NCBI GenBank assembly: GCA_024399615.1
Contig: JAKSNQ010000007.1
Location: 1-49,482 of the forward strand
DNA length: 49,482 nt
Source of the DNA: Paludibacteraceae bacterium
Lineage (GTDB): Bacteria; Bacteroidota; Bacteroidia; Bacteroidales; Paludibacteraceae
Reading direction: 5' to 3'
The translations under genes were made by a program, and so were the position numbers. Shown in pieces: positions 34,614 through 43,436 of the stretch (position 1 is the stretch's first letter; each line of letters opens with the position of its first letter). The notes under the pieces were generated by a model. The model ran no database searches. It was not told the origin of the DNA and saw nothing but the letters and a program-made list of their open reading frames with translations.

Positions 34614-36248
34614 ATGTTTACAGAAGAACACGGACTCTATGTGGCGCATTCCGAGAATGGCCCTATTTCTATAACGGGTAAGATGGCGAATCGCCATGGT
34701 TTGATTGCAGGTGCTACGGGTACCGGTAAGACTGTCACTTTGCAAGTCTTGGCTGAGACATTTAGTCAGGCGGGCGTACCATGTTTTATGGCCGACATGA
34801 AGGGAGATCTCTCCGGTATCTCACAGAAGGGGCAAATGACGGGATTCATCGAAAAAAGATGTGGTGAATTCGGTATTACATCTCCGGCTTTTGGTAGTTG
34901 TCCGGTTCGTTTCTTTGATGTTTTTGGAGAACAAGGTCATCCTATGCGTACCACAATCTCCAATATGGGACCACAGTTGTTGTCGCGTCTCATGGGACTG
35001 AACGACACGCAAGAGGGAGTACTCAATATCGTATTCCGTATAGCAGACGATCGTGGATTGTTACTCCTTGACCTTAAGGACCTTCGCGCCATGCTTAATT
35101 ATGTTTCTCAGCATGCAAAGGAATACATGACACAATATGGCAACATATCGGCCGTGTCTGTAGGTGCAATACAGCGTGCCCTTCTTACGCTTGAAAACGA
35201 GGGAGCTGACAAGTTTTTTGGGGAACCATCGTTCGACATCTATGACTTGCTTCATCAGGAACAGGGAAAAGGTGTGCTAAGTGTTTTGGCTGCAGATAAA
35301 CTTATGCTCAACCCCAAGTTGTATTCGACTTTCTTGCTTTGGCTTTTGTCTGATCTCTATTGTCAGTTGCCGGAGGTGGGTGATATGCCGCTGCCAAAAC
35401 TTGTTTTCTTCTTTGATGAGGCGCATATGCTCTTTACCGACACATCCAAAGCGTTAGTGGACAAGATTGAACAAGTCGTTCGTCTCATTCGTTCAAAAGG
35501 AGTGGGGGTTTATTTTGTAACGCAGAGTCCTACCGATATTCCTGAGGATATTCTTGGCCAGTTGGGTAATCGTGTACAACATGCATTACGCGCCTTTACA
35601 CCAAAAGACCAAAAAGCCGTTCGTACGGCAGCTGAAACCTTCCGTGCAAACCCTGCTTTTAAGACCGATGAAGCCATTATGAACTTGGCTACCGGTGAAG
35701 CGCTCGTTTCGTTCCTTGATGAGAAGGGGGCTCCATCTGTTGTTGAGCGTGCTCGAATCCTTTTCCCACTTAGCCAGATTGGTGCTATCACACCTGCACA
35801 GCGTCAGGAACTCATCAATAAATCGCGACTTTTCGGCAAATATGACAAACCATTTGACCGTGAGAGTGCATTCGAGTTGCTCATGGCAGAAGCAGAAGCT
35901 GCACAAGCGGCTGCAGAGGAGGAGTTGGCTATCCGCCAAGAACAGGAGGCGGCCATTGCTGCGGAGAAAGAGAACGCTAAAGTGGAGAAAACAGCAAAGA
36001 AAACCAAAGAACAACCATCTGCGGCTAAAAAAGCTGCGCAGGCTGTGGTGGGAGCTGCTATCGGCGCGGCTGTTTCTACTGTGGGTCGCTCTGTTGCAAC
36101 CGAGATTGCCAACTCGGTAACGGGAAAGAAAAGCAAGAAAACCGGTTCTGAGAAGATGAAAGATGTGGCTGGACGTGCCGCTGGTAATGCCGCCTCATCC
36201 GTTATCAAGTCCCTCGTTCGTGGTGTGCTTGGTAACCTTATCAAATAA
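34614..36248 (+). CDS. DUF853 (HerA-like/YjgR) ATPase
   Basis: A 544-residue HerA/FtsK-superfamily ATPase of the DUF853 type. Seen: [22 protein letters not shown] (Walker A about 33-40), [48 protein letters not shown] (Walker B about 264-275), [22 protein letters not shown] and [30 protein letters not shown]. From about 425 it changes to an alanine- and glutamate-rich coiled coil ([20 protein letters not shown]), a lysine-rich linker, a glycine/alanine hydrophobic stretch ([19 protein letters not shown]) and a basic end. The natural role of the family is unsettled. It is monocistronic, with its own promoter and a folded leader. Confidence 0.88.
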   Translation: MFTEEHGLYVAHSENGPISITGKMANRHGLIAGATGTGKTVTLQVLAETFSQAGVPCFMADMKGDLSGISQKGQMTGFIEKRCGEFGITSPAFGSCPVRFFDVFGEQGHPMRTTISNMGPQLLSRLMGLNDTQEGVLNIVFRIADDRGLLLLDLKDLRAMLNYVSQHAKEYMTQYGNISAVSVGAIQRALLTLENEGADKFFGEPSFDIYDLLHQEQGKGVLSVLAADKLMLNPKLYSTFLLWLLSDLYCQLPEVGDMPLPKLVFFFDEAHMLFTDTSKALVDKIEQVVRLIRSKGVGVYFVTQSPTDIPEDILGQLGNRVQHALRAFTPKDQKAVRTAAETFRANPAFKTDEAIMNLATGEALVSFLDEKGAPSVVERARILFPLSQIGAITPAQRQELINKSRLFGKYDKPFDRESAFELLMAEAEAAQAAAEEELAIRQEQEAAIAAEKENAKVEKTAKKTKEQPSAAKKAAQAVVGAAIGAAVSTVGRSVATEIANSVTGKKSKKTGSEKMKDVAGRAAGNAASSVIKSLVRGVLGNLIK

Positions 36249-36347
36249 TTCTTGGTCTGCAAAACTGCTGAGTTTGATTACTCTTCCATTTGTTTATTAT
36301 TCAATACTTTACTTCCTTTTGTTTACTAATCAAATACCTCTTATATC

Positions 36348-36584
36348 ATGGCAAACTTGAACGATTGGTGGTCATCTTTGACCATCGCTCAGAAAGAACG
36401 AATTGCTACAAAAGTGGCCAATACCGACCCGGAACAACCTGTGCATCGTATTTATTATCCCGATTGTACTCGTTGGTGGATAGCACTCTCACCTGAGCAC
36501 CAGCAGCAGATTCACGATCATTGTACCGATCACCATGGCTACTTACTTGCTGATTGGAAACAAGGGTATCCCCTCAGTTATTAA
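36348..36584 (+). CDS. Small hypothetical protein (78 residues)
   Basis: MANLNDWWSSLTIAQKERIA opens a short, soluble protein with four tryptophans (two as WW pairs near residues 7 and 44), an RIYYPDCTRWWIAL centre, and histidines late on (HDHCTDHHG). It has no signal peptide or membrane segment. Codon use is like its neighbours. It follows DUF853 by 99 bases with no clear promoter and converges on the membrane protein at 36602. I do not recognise the family, although Bacteroidales have similar short WW-containing proteins; it could be a metal-binding protein because of its cysteines and histidines, but that is a guess. Confidence 0.6.
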   Translation: MANLNDWWSSLTIAQKERIATKVANTDPEQPVHRIYYPDCTRWWIALSPEHQQQIHDHCTDHHGYLLADWKQGYPLSY

Positions 36585-36601
36585 AACACAAAGTTATACT
36601 T

Positions 36602-37213
36602 TTACTCTTCTGATTCCAGTTCTTGGATATAGTTAAGTATTTCGTCAGCTTTTTGCATCTGTGGTTTGTAGAATTTGAAGTAACCTATTAGGCCACCGAT
36701 CAGGCCACCTATGGCTAAAATGATAACCGTACAAATTATCAACATTGTATCGGTTATGCCCATCACGCCCAAATACTCCATAACGTACCATGTGAACCAT
36801 ATTATGATAAAAACAGGACTGATGCGATTGAGCCAAAAGCGATTCACACGTTGGTAGCCACGCAAATTTTTTGCCGTTTGAACCAATGACCCTTCCATGA
36901 GGTGGAAGATGTGATACTTACGAATAATCACAATCTCCCAGCACAAAGCAAAAATAAAAAAGAGAGCAGTACTCAAGCAAAATGCTGGCGACAAATGAAC
37001 CAAAAAATATAGCATTAAAGGCAAGAATAATGCAACACTGGCTACCAGTATTAGGCTGCTTATTTCCTTCTTTTTGAATGAAATAGTGTCGTTGGTTATC
37101 AACTTATGCAGAACTTGTTCATGCACCTCAGTTTTCTTTTCCAATTCTTTCTTGAGGGTTATCAGTTGCTCCCTCATCTCTTGAAACTCGGTGTTGGTCA
37201 TATTTGTTGTCAT
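36602..37213 (-). CDS. Coiled-coil membrane protein, candidate anti-sigma factor
   Basis: A 203-residue protein: an N-terminal coiled coil (MTTNMTNTEFQEMREQLITL, then KKELEKKTEVHEQVLHKLI, about 1-40), then two pairs of membrane helices (about 51-90 and 128-172: SLILVASVALFLPLMLYFLV, TALFFIFALCWEIVII, VFIIIWFTWYVMEYLGV, LIICTVIILAIGGLIGG), and a short cytoplasmic tail (KADEILNYIQELESEE). Its ATG directly follows the TAA of the ECF sigma gene with no base between, which means tight coupling. By gene order and plan (a soluble part next to a membrane anchor) it is a good anti-sigma candidate, but it has no ZAS or FecR motif, so the function is inferred from context. Confidence 0.7.
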   Translation of the reverse strand: MTTNMTNTEFQEMREQLITLKKELEKKTEVHEQVLHKLITNDTISFKKKEISSLILVASVALFLPLMLYFLVHLSPAFCLSTALFFIFALCWEIVIIRKYHIFHLMEGSLVQTAKNLRGYQRVNRFWLNRISPVFIIIWFTWYVMEYLGVMGITDTMLIICTVIILAIGGLIGGLIGYFKFYKPQMQKADEILNYIQELESEE

Positions 37214-37732
37214 TTATTTCGTGTTATATATTGTTTCTGAATCTTCGTCTTTCATTCGCATCAGTTGCTGACGTATTCGCACTAGTCTAACACTCACATT
37301 TTTTATGCTGATACCTACGATGGTTGCTATTTCTTCATAACTGAGGTCCTCGAGCCAAAGTAGAACAATTGCGCGATCAAACGGCCCTAATTTTTGAATA
37401 CGTTTATGCAATAGTTTCCATTGATCGGCATCGTTGGTTTTGTCCGCACCTTCGAGCAGAGATGGCTCGACCACTTCGATACTGACCATATTGCTGTGTT
37501 TGCGTTTGCGATCATAAGAGATACAACTATTCAAGGTTACCTTATATACCCATGTTTTTAGACTACTGCGTCCTTGAAAATTCTCAAAGCCTTGCCATAA
37601 GTTAATCAACGCTTCTTGTACCAAATCATCCACCTCTGTTCGATCATCGGCAAACATGAGGCAGATAGAATAGATGGTTGCCTTTTGCTCTTTGATTAGT
37701 TCGGTAAATTGTCGTTCTATAAATTTATGCAT
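37214..37732 (-). CDS. ECF sigma-70 factor
   Basis: A 172-residue RNA polymerase sigma factor. Region 2 is at about 10-75 (IYSICLMFADDRTEVDDLVQEALINLWQGFENFQGRSSLKTWVYKVTLNSCI, read in pieces); region 4 at about 110-160 (LHKRIQKLGPFDRAIVLLWLEDLSYEEIATIVGISIKNVSVRLVRIRQQL) with a complete helix-turn-helix. I chose MHKFIERQF (37732); an ATG 13 codons upstream is also open. A TAGTTTTG (37813-37820, minus strand) upstream could be a -7 box, but no TTTG lies 20 bases before it. Its stop touches the start of the membrane protein. Target genes cannot be read from the window. Confidence 0.85.
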   Translation of the reverse strand: MHKFIERQFTELIKEQKATIYSICLMFADDRTEVDDLVQEALINLWQGFENFQGRSSLKTWVYKVTLNSCISYDRKRKHSNMVSIEVVEPSLLEGADKTNDADQWKLLHKRIQKLGPFDRAIVLLWLEDLSYEEIATIVGISIKNVSVRLVRIRQQLMRMKDEDSETIYNTK

Positions 37733-37879
37733 ATGTAATTGTGTTGCTTTTTTTACATGTAGATAACACAAAAAAACGTCGAATATGATTTGTTATTTTT
37801 ATTGGTTAGACGCAAAACTAATCCATTATACTACACAAAAACGGCAAAAAAAAATTTTCTTACCGTTTTTGATTTGTTA

Positions 37880-38842
37880 TTATTTCTTTTCTTCAAGAAT
37901 TTTCGTCTTTTTTTGTTCGATATCAGCTCTGCTTGTTTCTCTGTATTCTAAAGGTGTATAGCCGGTGTGGAGTTTGAAATACTTACAAAACATGCTTGCA
38001 TTTGGAAAGTTAAATTTTTCTGCCAATTCCTTAACACTTAGTGCTTCATGTACCAGCATTTCTTTTATCTCACGTATTGTAATTCCGTTGATGAGAGCCA
38101 ATGGTGATTGCGAACTGTTTTTTTTACATATGACTGCCAGATATTTGGGAGTTATATGCAGTTGCTCCGCAAACCATTTTACATCACGATGACGACCATG
38201 ATCGTTGTAAAGCAATCGTACAAAACCTCGAAAGTGATTGTCCTGACGTGCTGTTGATATCTTGTTGAGCATCACATTTTCATCCTTGTTTATTTCATCA
38301 TGTATCCATGAGAAAATCTCCAAAATAATACTTTGAAGTAGGATATTTGAGACTTTGCTTTGAGTCTCGTTGTTAACATCATCTTGAATAAGTACCTGCA
38401 TTAGACGATTGAATGCGCTGCCTAATTGAATATGGCGGTTATTCATATGAATAATTGGGTGATTAAATGTGTACTGCAGTTTGTTATACCAATTGGTCTC
38501 TTGCTGCAAACAACTGTTCAGTACTTGACTCAAGGCGCCTATTGGTACAAAGTAACATACACATTGAAAATCTGGCGAACACAGATAATCTCCTAATGAA
38601 AACTCTGGCATACAAATTAGTAAATCGAAAACCCCCATGTCAAGAACATCGGTCTTATTTGCTGTTATTTGCATGCGCCCGCGCGTGCACGATATTATAT
38701 AGGTACCTGGAATGGGAGTAGAGTTGGGGGGCAGCAAGGTTTGTATTTCATTGGTAAACACGATGCCGCTATGAGGAAATACATGGTGCATTTTGTAAAG
38801 TATTTGTTTATTACGAGTTATTATAAGATGTTCAAAAATCAT
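37880..38842 (-). CDS. AraC-family transcriptional regulator (cupin type)
   Basis: A soluble protein of about 320 residues. The first 160 or so residues resemble the AraC sensing/cupin half (IPGTYIISCTRGRMQITANK, MGVFDLLICMPEFSLGDYL), followed by a helical linker and the C-terminal AraC DNA-binding domain from about 235: RDVKWFAEQLHITPKYLAVICKKNSSQSPLALI, then LSVKELAEKFNFPNASMFCKYFKLHTGYTPLEYRE, with both helix-turn-helix units. The start is uncertain: ATG at 38842 is preferred, with 38920 upstream and 38791 downstream as alternatives. It precedes an AT-rich intergenic region. It lies about 150 bases from the sigma factor and shows no obvious partner gene, so its ligand is unknown. Confidence 0.8.
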   Translation of the reverse strand: MIFEHLIITRNKQILYKMHHVFPHSGIVFTNEIQTLLPPNSTPIPGTYIISCTRGRMQITANKTDVLDMGVFDLLICMPEFSLGDYLCSPDFQCVCYFVPIGALSQVLNSCLQQETNWYNKLQYTFNHPIIHMNNRHIQLGSAFNRLMQVLIQDDVNNETQSKVSNILLQSIILEIFSWIHDEINKDENVMLNKISTARQDNHFRGFVRLLYNDHGRHRDVKWFAEQLHITPKYLAVICKKNSSQSPLALINGITIREIKEMLVHEALSVKELAEKFNFPNASMFCKYFKLHTGYTPLEYRETSRADIEQKKTKILEEKK

Positions 38843-39163
38843 GCCAGAATGTTCAATTTTTCCACTTTTAGAATTTCTTATTTTGAATATATAAATATTC
38901 GAAATCTTTACTATAAACAAAGGCGGCTAAAAAATAGGGGAGGGGATGTCCCCAAAAAAATTAATTTTATAAATGAGGATAATTTATAAATATAAACATA
39001 AGAAATATAAAAAATACGTCAATTTACATATGTAAACCATGTAAAATTTATATTTATTATGAAATTTTAATTTAGTTATATAAATTTGATAAAAAGTATC
39101 GCTAATGGCTAAAATATTAGTTTTATTAATTATATATTTAGGTTGTTAACTTATTATATTTCA

Positions 39164-39216
39164 GCAGATACGTGCAATTCCTAAAGTAATACTTTATGTT
39201 TTACGTAGGTATCTGC
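39164..39216. repeat. Nested inverted repeat in the intergenic region
   Basis: Outer arms GCAGATAC (39164-39171) and GTATCTGC (39209-39216) are perfect, and ACGT just inside pairs again. Between them lies TAAAGT AAT ACTTTA (about 39181-39195), itself a perfect hairpin. This could be a cruciform, a small structured RNA or a recombination or binding site. Confidence 0.6.
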
Positions 39217-39423
39217 CGACATATCTGATTACATAGCCTTATTGCTATATTATGATTGCGTAAATTGTTTAATATCAGCAATGTACAACTCTTTTCTAAT
39301 GTATTGTTATATATGTATAGTGACTGATTTTCAATGTTTTATATAAATGTAAATATCCTGTTAATAATTATGAAAGTTAAGAAACATGAATTTTGTCTAA
39401 TTGAAAATATTTTTATTTATTTG

Positions 39424-39455
39424 TTTGCATATATGAAATAATTTAGTTATCTTTG
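39424..39455 (+). promoter_or_regulatory. Promoter upstream of the XRE gene
   Basis: TTTG (39424-39427), a 20-base spacer, TATCTTTG (39448-39455). This is a full match to the phylum consensus. The XRE start codon lies about 200 bases downstream, giving an unusually long leader; the promoter may instead drive a small RNA. Confidence 0.7.
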
Positions 39456-39663
39456 CACTCGATTTCTTAACATAGTTATTAACAAATCTTGAACATAAGG
39501 CCATTTTGACCATTCATGTATAGTATTTTATGCTAAATCGATTTGCGTGTCTTAAAACGTAAATTTCGAGATGAAGAAATATTGACAATACTTGGTTTAT
39601 AAATTCATGTGACATTTTGACAACCAGGATTGTTTGGAAAAATTGACAAATGTATAATTGAAA

Positions 39664-40134
39664 ATGGATGTTAGATTGAACGAAAACGAACGTGTTCAAC
39701 AGGTTATGCAGTCAGAGGGACTTAAACTAAAAGAGTTTGCACAGCAGTTGGGCGTTTCTCAAGCTGCATTATCCAATGTATTGAACTTGAAAAACAAACC
39801 CAGTCTTGATATGATGACCAAATTGCTGAATAGATACGGCAATATCAGTCCTGATTGGTTGATTCGAGGTGTTGGATCAATGTATAGACAGAAAAATGAA
39901 CAAGTACAACAAATGTTGTTCGATATCAAACCGCTTGATATTCTTCCTGATGCCGATCAGAATGTCAGCACTCCTGCTGCAATAGCCGGTTTGGGAACCA
40001 CAAGTGAGACTAATAGTACAAAAAAGCAGGACCGCCAAAGTATGGCGGCCCCGCAAGTAATTGAGCGTCGTATAGAAAAACATGTCACCAAAGTGGTGGT
40101 TTTCTTCGACGATGGTACGTTCCAGGAGTTATAA
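39664..40134 (+). CDS. XRE-family helix-turn-helix regulator
   Basis: A 156-residue DNA-binding protein. The helix-turn-helix spans about 8-60 (NERVQQVMQSEGLKLKEFA, QQLGVSQAALSNVLNLKNKPS, then LNRYGNISPDWLIRGVGSM). A flexible middle follows, and a C-terminal EKHVTKVVVFFDDGTFQEL, an ending shared by Bacteroidetes proteins of this kind. I chose ATG at 39664 over the TTG at 39658. Three TTGACAA heptamers upstream could be its own operators. It converges with the transporter gene, whose stop is about 50 bases away. The regulon is unknown. Confidence 0.85.
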   Translation: MDVRLNENERVQQVMQSEGLKLKEFAQQLGVSQAALSNVLNLKNKPSLDMMTKLLNRYGNISPDWLIRGVGSMYRQKNEQVQQMLFDIKPLDILPDADQNVSTPAAIAGLGTTSETNSTKKQDRQSMAAPQVIERRIEKHVTKVVVFFDDGTFQEL

Positions 40135-40183
40135 TATTCGTGTGGGGGCTATACTTATAATGTGTAACCGCACAATCTCCAGG

Positions 40184-41854
40184 CTAGCAACACAACAGTA
40201 TGATTAGTTGCGCTGTCATGACGCGTAGGAACATTGTCAATGGATAAACAGTAGCATATGCAACCGATGCTCGCTCATTATCAGGTGACAATGACGTTGC
40301 ATAGGCCAATGCTGGTGGATCAGTAGTAGCGCCAGCAGTCATACCTGCTAACGTAAAATAGTCCAAATGTAAACATTTGCGACCAATGATATTTATGATT
40401 AGCAGTGGCAAAATGGTAATGATGAAACCATAAAGTATCCACATGTAACCTCCATCCATGATAGTTGGAATAAACGATTCGCCGGCGCTGAGTCCTACTG
40501 CGGCCAAAAAGAGCGAAATACCTATTTCACGAATCATTTTGTTTGCGGATGTGGTAGCAAAAGTGACCAAATGATACAGAGGACCGAAGCGCCCAATCAA
40601 AATGGCTACAATCAGCGAACCACCTGCCAAACCCAATTTAAACGGCTGAGATAGGCCTGGAATTGCGATAGGTAACGTGCCTATGACAATACCCAAAACG
40701 ATACCTAAAAATATTGGCAATAGGTTTGGAATCTCCAGTCGCTTCAACTCGTTACCAAAAATATCTGCTACCTTTTCTACATCTTTCTGATCACCTACGA
40801 CCATGATTCGGTCACCTACCTGTAGTATCAAATCGGGAGTTGCCAATAGGTCAATGCCCGCACGATTAATACGCGTAATATTTACATGGTAGGTTTTGCG
40901 GATACCTAAACTGCCTATTTTCTTTCCATTCCACTCTTCTTTGGTTAGTACAATTCGACGCGAAACCAGGCTCGAAGTAGCCGTATTGATTGTTGAATTA
41001 TTTTCTTCGCGGCATTTTCCCAACAATTCTACAGTAGGTAAGCTCTTCTTGTCAGTAACAATTCGCAATACATCACCTACCTGAACCTGGCTGTCATAAT
41101 TAGCGACTTCATCAATACCACTCTTATAGATGATGCGAGATGCTATGATTTTTACAGGGAGCAATTTTTGTACTTCAGCTACTGTTTTGTGGTCAACGGC
41201 AGGGTTGGTTAACTCTACATCCACGCAGATTGGAATATTGTTTTCGTTAATGGAAGCCTGGCGTAAACTCTCTTCCTCCTTTTTTGTGTTGATGCCAAAA
41301 ATCCAACGAATAACCATAATACTTAGCAGAATACCGACCACACCCAATGGATACGCTACGGCATAACCTGTAGCAATCGACGGGTTAGTGTGCCCGAAGG
41401 AATCGGCAAATGCTTGTTGAGCTGCACCTAAACCGGGAGTATTGGTTACCGCACCACACAATACGCCTACCATTGTGGCAATATCGGTACCCGTAATCCA
41501 ATGGAGACAAAAGGTGGTCAAAACGCCCAATAGTACAATGCCAAGAGCTAGCATATTCAACTGAAGACCACCTTTTCCAAAGCTTGAGAAAAAGGACGGA
41601 CCTACTTGTAAACCAATTGAATACACAAACAGAATCAGTCCAAAGTCCTTAGCAAAATGTTCTACATTTGGCTCTAAGCGCATACCAAAATGCGATAGGG
41701 CAATACCTGCAAATAAAATCCAAGTGATACCCAACGAGAAGTTTTTTATTTTTAGTTTTTCAGCTAAAAATATACCTATCGCTATCGTCAAGGTAATCAC
41801 CAAAAGTGATTGCGTGATGCTGGGTGTGAAAAATAAATTAGATAAATAATCCAT
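40184..41854 (-). CDS. AspT/YidE-type transporter with RCK_C domains
   Basis: A 556-residue membrane protein of the aspartate:alanine-exchanger/YidE-YbjL superfamily. Five or so N-terminal helices (SITQSLLVITLTIAIGIFLAEKL, ..., GAVTNTPGLGAAQQAF) are followed by two cytoplasmic RCK_C (TrkA-C) domains at about 200-360 (KLLPVKIIASRIIYKSG..., and KIGSLGIRKTYHVNITRINRAG... with GDRIMVVGD), then a second membrane half (LGLAGGSLIVAILIGRFGP, ATTDPPALAYATSLSPDN). The twin NTPGLGAA / TDPPALAYA re-entrant motifs mark the duplication. The start is the ATG at 41854. The substrate is unknown. It follows the kinase gene by 42 bases, probably in one operon. Confidence 0.87.
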   Translation of the reverse strand: MDYLSNLFFTPSITQSLLVITLTIAIGIFLAEKLKIKNFSLGITWILFAGIALSHFGMRLEPNVEHFAKDFGLILFVYSIGLQVGPSFFSSFGKGGLQLNMLALGIVLLGVLTTFCLHWITGTDIATMVGVLCGAVTNTPGLGAAQQAFADSFGHTNPSIATGYAVAYPLGVVGILLSIMVIRWIFGINTKKEEESLRQASINENNIPICVDVELTNPAVDHKTVAEVQKLLPVKIIASRIIYKSGIDEVANYDSQVQVGDVLRIVTDKKSLPTVELLGKCREENNSTINTATSSLVSRRIVLTKEEWNGKKIGSLGIRKTYHVNITRINRAGIDLLATPDLILQVGDRIMVVGDQKDVEKVADIFGNELKRLEIPNLLPIFLGIVLGIVIGTLPIAIPGLSQPFKLGLAGGSLIVAILIGRFGPLYHLVTFATTSANKMIREIGISLFLAAVGLSAGESFIPTIMDGGYMWILYGFIITILPLLIINIIGRKCLHLDYFTLAGMTAGATTDPPALAYATSLSPDNERASVAYATVYPLTMFLRVMTAQLIILLCC

Positions 41855-41896
41855 ATCTTTATATATATTGTTGAAATTCACCAAAGATTATACCAT

Positions 41897-42691
41897 TCAA
41901 TATGGGAGGCCCTCATTCTTGTTTTCAACGTCTTGATAGATATCAATCATTGCTGATAATTTTTCTATCGTAATCTGCGCTGCAGCTTGTAGCGAGCGTC
42001 CTTGCATGAGCATACTTATCAGTTTCCCTGAAAATATATCGCCTGTTCCTGAGAAGTCAACTGGGACTTCACGATAGGGAAGTGTGAGGTATTCATCAGT
42101 AGTTACATCATATCCCAGTACGCATGTTTGGTTGTTAACTCGTGACGAAGTGATTAAAACAGAACTTGTTCCAATAGTTCGCATCGAATCCAATAGTTTT
42201 TTTGATGACTCCCCATCTAATCCTGAGGCTGAAAAGGGGGTATCTGTCAGATAACATGCTTCAGTATAGTTGGGAATTGCCACATCTGCAATTGCTACCA
42301 TTTTGCGTAGGCGATCTATCGTTTCCTGACCTATGCCGGAGTATAGATGTCCATTATCTGCCATTATAGGATCAACTACGATAATGGAGCCTAATTGCTT
42401 TTGCTTGAGACAGAAACTGCTAAGAAGTTCAGCTTGTTCATCACTGGCAACAAAGCCTACGCTTATCATATCAAATCGAAACCCCAATTCTTTCCAAACA
42501 TTGATAGATTGTCGCATATATTCTGTTGTATCAAACAAAGCATAATTTTGATAGCAAAAATTATTTGATACCAGAGCTGTTGGCAAATATGCGACGCTGA
42601 AGCCTTTGCGAGTCAATACCGATGCTTGTGCTGTGATAGCCAATCGACCATAACCAACCAAATCTCCTATGAGCAATACCGTTTTTTGCAT
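41897..42691 (-). CDS. Pyridoxal/pyridoxamine kinase
   Basis: A 264-residue ribokinase-fold enzyme of the PdxK/PdxY group, which phosphorylates vitamin B6 forms in salvage. Seen: GDLVGYGRLAITAQASVL at the start, LPTALVSNN, the sheet-end VVDPIMADNGHLYSG, AIPNYTEACYLTD, and the anion-hole motif VDFSGTGDIFSGKLISML with the catalytic Asp. No symbol is given because the E. coli enzymes pdxK and pdxY are not distinguishable here. Together with pdxA elsewhere in the window it gives both synthesis and salvage. It leads the pair kinase-AspT transporter from a consensus promoter. Hydroxymethylpyrimidine kinase is a less likely alternative. Confidence 0.85.
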   Translation of the reverse strand: MQKTVLLIGDLVGYGRLAITAQASVLTRKGFSVAYLPTALVSNNFCYQNYALFDTTEYMRQSINVWKELGFRFDMISVGFVASDEQAELLSSFCLKQKQLGSIIVVDPIMADNGHLYSGIGQETIDRLRKMVAIADVAIPNYTEACYLTDTPFSASGLDGESSKKLLDSMRTIGTSSVLITSSRVNNQTCVLGYDVTTDEYLTLPYREVPVDFSGTGDIFSGKLISMLMQGRSLQAAAQITIEKLSAMIDIYQDVENKNEGLPY

Positions 42692-42766
42692 ACCTTAAGT
42701 ATATTACAGAAACTTTTTCTATATAAAATAATTTCTACTAAAGAAACTTCATTTTCTAAGAGAATG

Positions 42767-42798
42767 CAAAATTACTGCTTTTTTCTTAATTATCCAAA
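42767..42798 (-). promoter_or_regulatory. Promoter of the pyridoxal kinase operon
   Basis: Minus strand: TTTG (42795-42798), 20 bases ending in A6-GCAG, then TAATTTTG (42767-42774). The A-tract/GCAG/-7 core is the same as in both tRNA promoters and the xylB promoter. The leader is about 70 bases. Confidence 0.8.
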
Positions 42799-43180
42799 TA
42801 AATAGCACATATTATTCTTGAAATAGTATTTTTAAAACACCTATTTTACATAATCATAATTAGGTTACATGATATCTAGTAAAAAAGTTAGGGTCAAAAA
42901 TTACTTTTGGAGATACACAAAACGCGTTAGAAAATTTTTATGCAGTATTTATGCACTTATTGCCTTCATGAGGTTGTCATCAGACTCACATGAGATCTTG
43001 AAGCCGACTTCATGAGACTCTCGTTTTGTTTATTTGAAATTATCATATGCATTCGATGTATATTTTCTGCATATTTTTGGTATATTTTCAAACTTTGTTG
43101 TCCCATTTATGGGCCTCCATAATATTATAATATCCTACAACTCTCTTATAAATTATGGAACGCAAATCCAATAAATTAAC
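42799..43180. other. Non-coding stretch between pdxK promoter and tRNA-Glu terminator
   Basis: About 380 AT-rich bases without a credible gene. CTTCATGAG occurs twice (near 42966 and 43009) with a CACATGAGA between, and a CCCATTTATGGG dyad lies near 43104. I can assign no function to these. Confidence 0.4.
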
Positions 43181-43184
43181 AAAA

Positions 43185-43210
43185 AAGTCTCGAGCCGAAA
43201 CTCAAGACTT
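43185..43210 (-). terminator. Terminator of tRNA-Glu
   Basis: Minus strand: AAGTCTTGAG (43210-43201), a 6-base loop, CTCGAGACTT (43194-43185, one mismatch), then a T-run. It lies 11 bases past the tRNA 3' end. Confidence 0.75.
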
Positions 43211-43221
43211 TTGCATCCGTG

Positions 43222-43294
43222 TAGTGCTACCCGGATTCGAACCGGGGTTTACGGCGTGAGAGGCCGTTGTCCTAGACCCCTAGACGATAGCACC
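43222..43294 (-). tRNA. tRNA-Glu (anticodon CTC)
   Basis: A full cloverleaf reads on the minus strand: acceptor GGTGCTA/TAGCACT (a G1-U72 wobble), D arm GTCT...AGGAC, anticodon stem ACGGC/GCCGT with loop CTCTCAC (anticodon CTC, for GAG), and T arm CCCGG-TTCGAAT-CCGGG. No CCA is encoded (A73, then C, A). Alone, it is transcribed from its own consensus promoter and closed by a terminator. Confidence 0.93.
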
Positions 43295-43320
43295 ATATGG
43301 GTCATTTCCAAAACCGAGTG

Positions 43321-43352
43321 CAAAATTACTGCTTTTTTTTGACATGACCAAA
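43321..43352 (-). promoter_or_regulatory. Promoter of tRNA-Glu
   Basis: Minus strand: TTTG (43349-43352), a 20-base spacer ending A8-GCAG, TAATTTTG (43321-43328). From AATATTTGGTCA to the -7 box it is nearly identical to the tRNA-His promoter. The leader to G1 is about 20 bases. Confidence 0.82.
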
Positions 43353-43436
43353 TATTTCAGCAAAAAAATGTAAAAAAAATGCAAAAAGGGGCGTTTTTAC
43401 CCCCATTTTGCTAATTTAAGATGTAAAAAATGTCCT

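Larger units (their letters stand above)
38843..39663. other. AT-rich non-coding stretch between AraC and XRE genes
   Basis: About 820 bases with no reading frame that looks like protein. They hold a nested inverted repeat at 39164-39216, a near-perfect promoter at 39424-39455, three TTGACAA heptamers (39582, 39617, 39643) and a GGGGATGTCCCC dyad near 38942. The stretch 38990-39160 is very AT-rich, and I see nothing else in it. Confidence 0.6.

Noticed and set aside
37813..37820. Promoter for the ECF sigma gene (TAGTTTTG)
   Set aside because: The -7 match is good but TTTG occurs only at 14 or 24 bases, unlike the 20-base spacing elsewhere, so it is mentioned but not listed.
42960..43025. CTTCATGAG repeats as a possible operator
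   Set aside because: Only two copies and a loose relative, with no promoter nearby; too little to call a feature.
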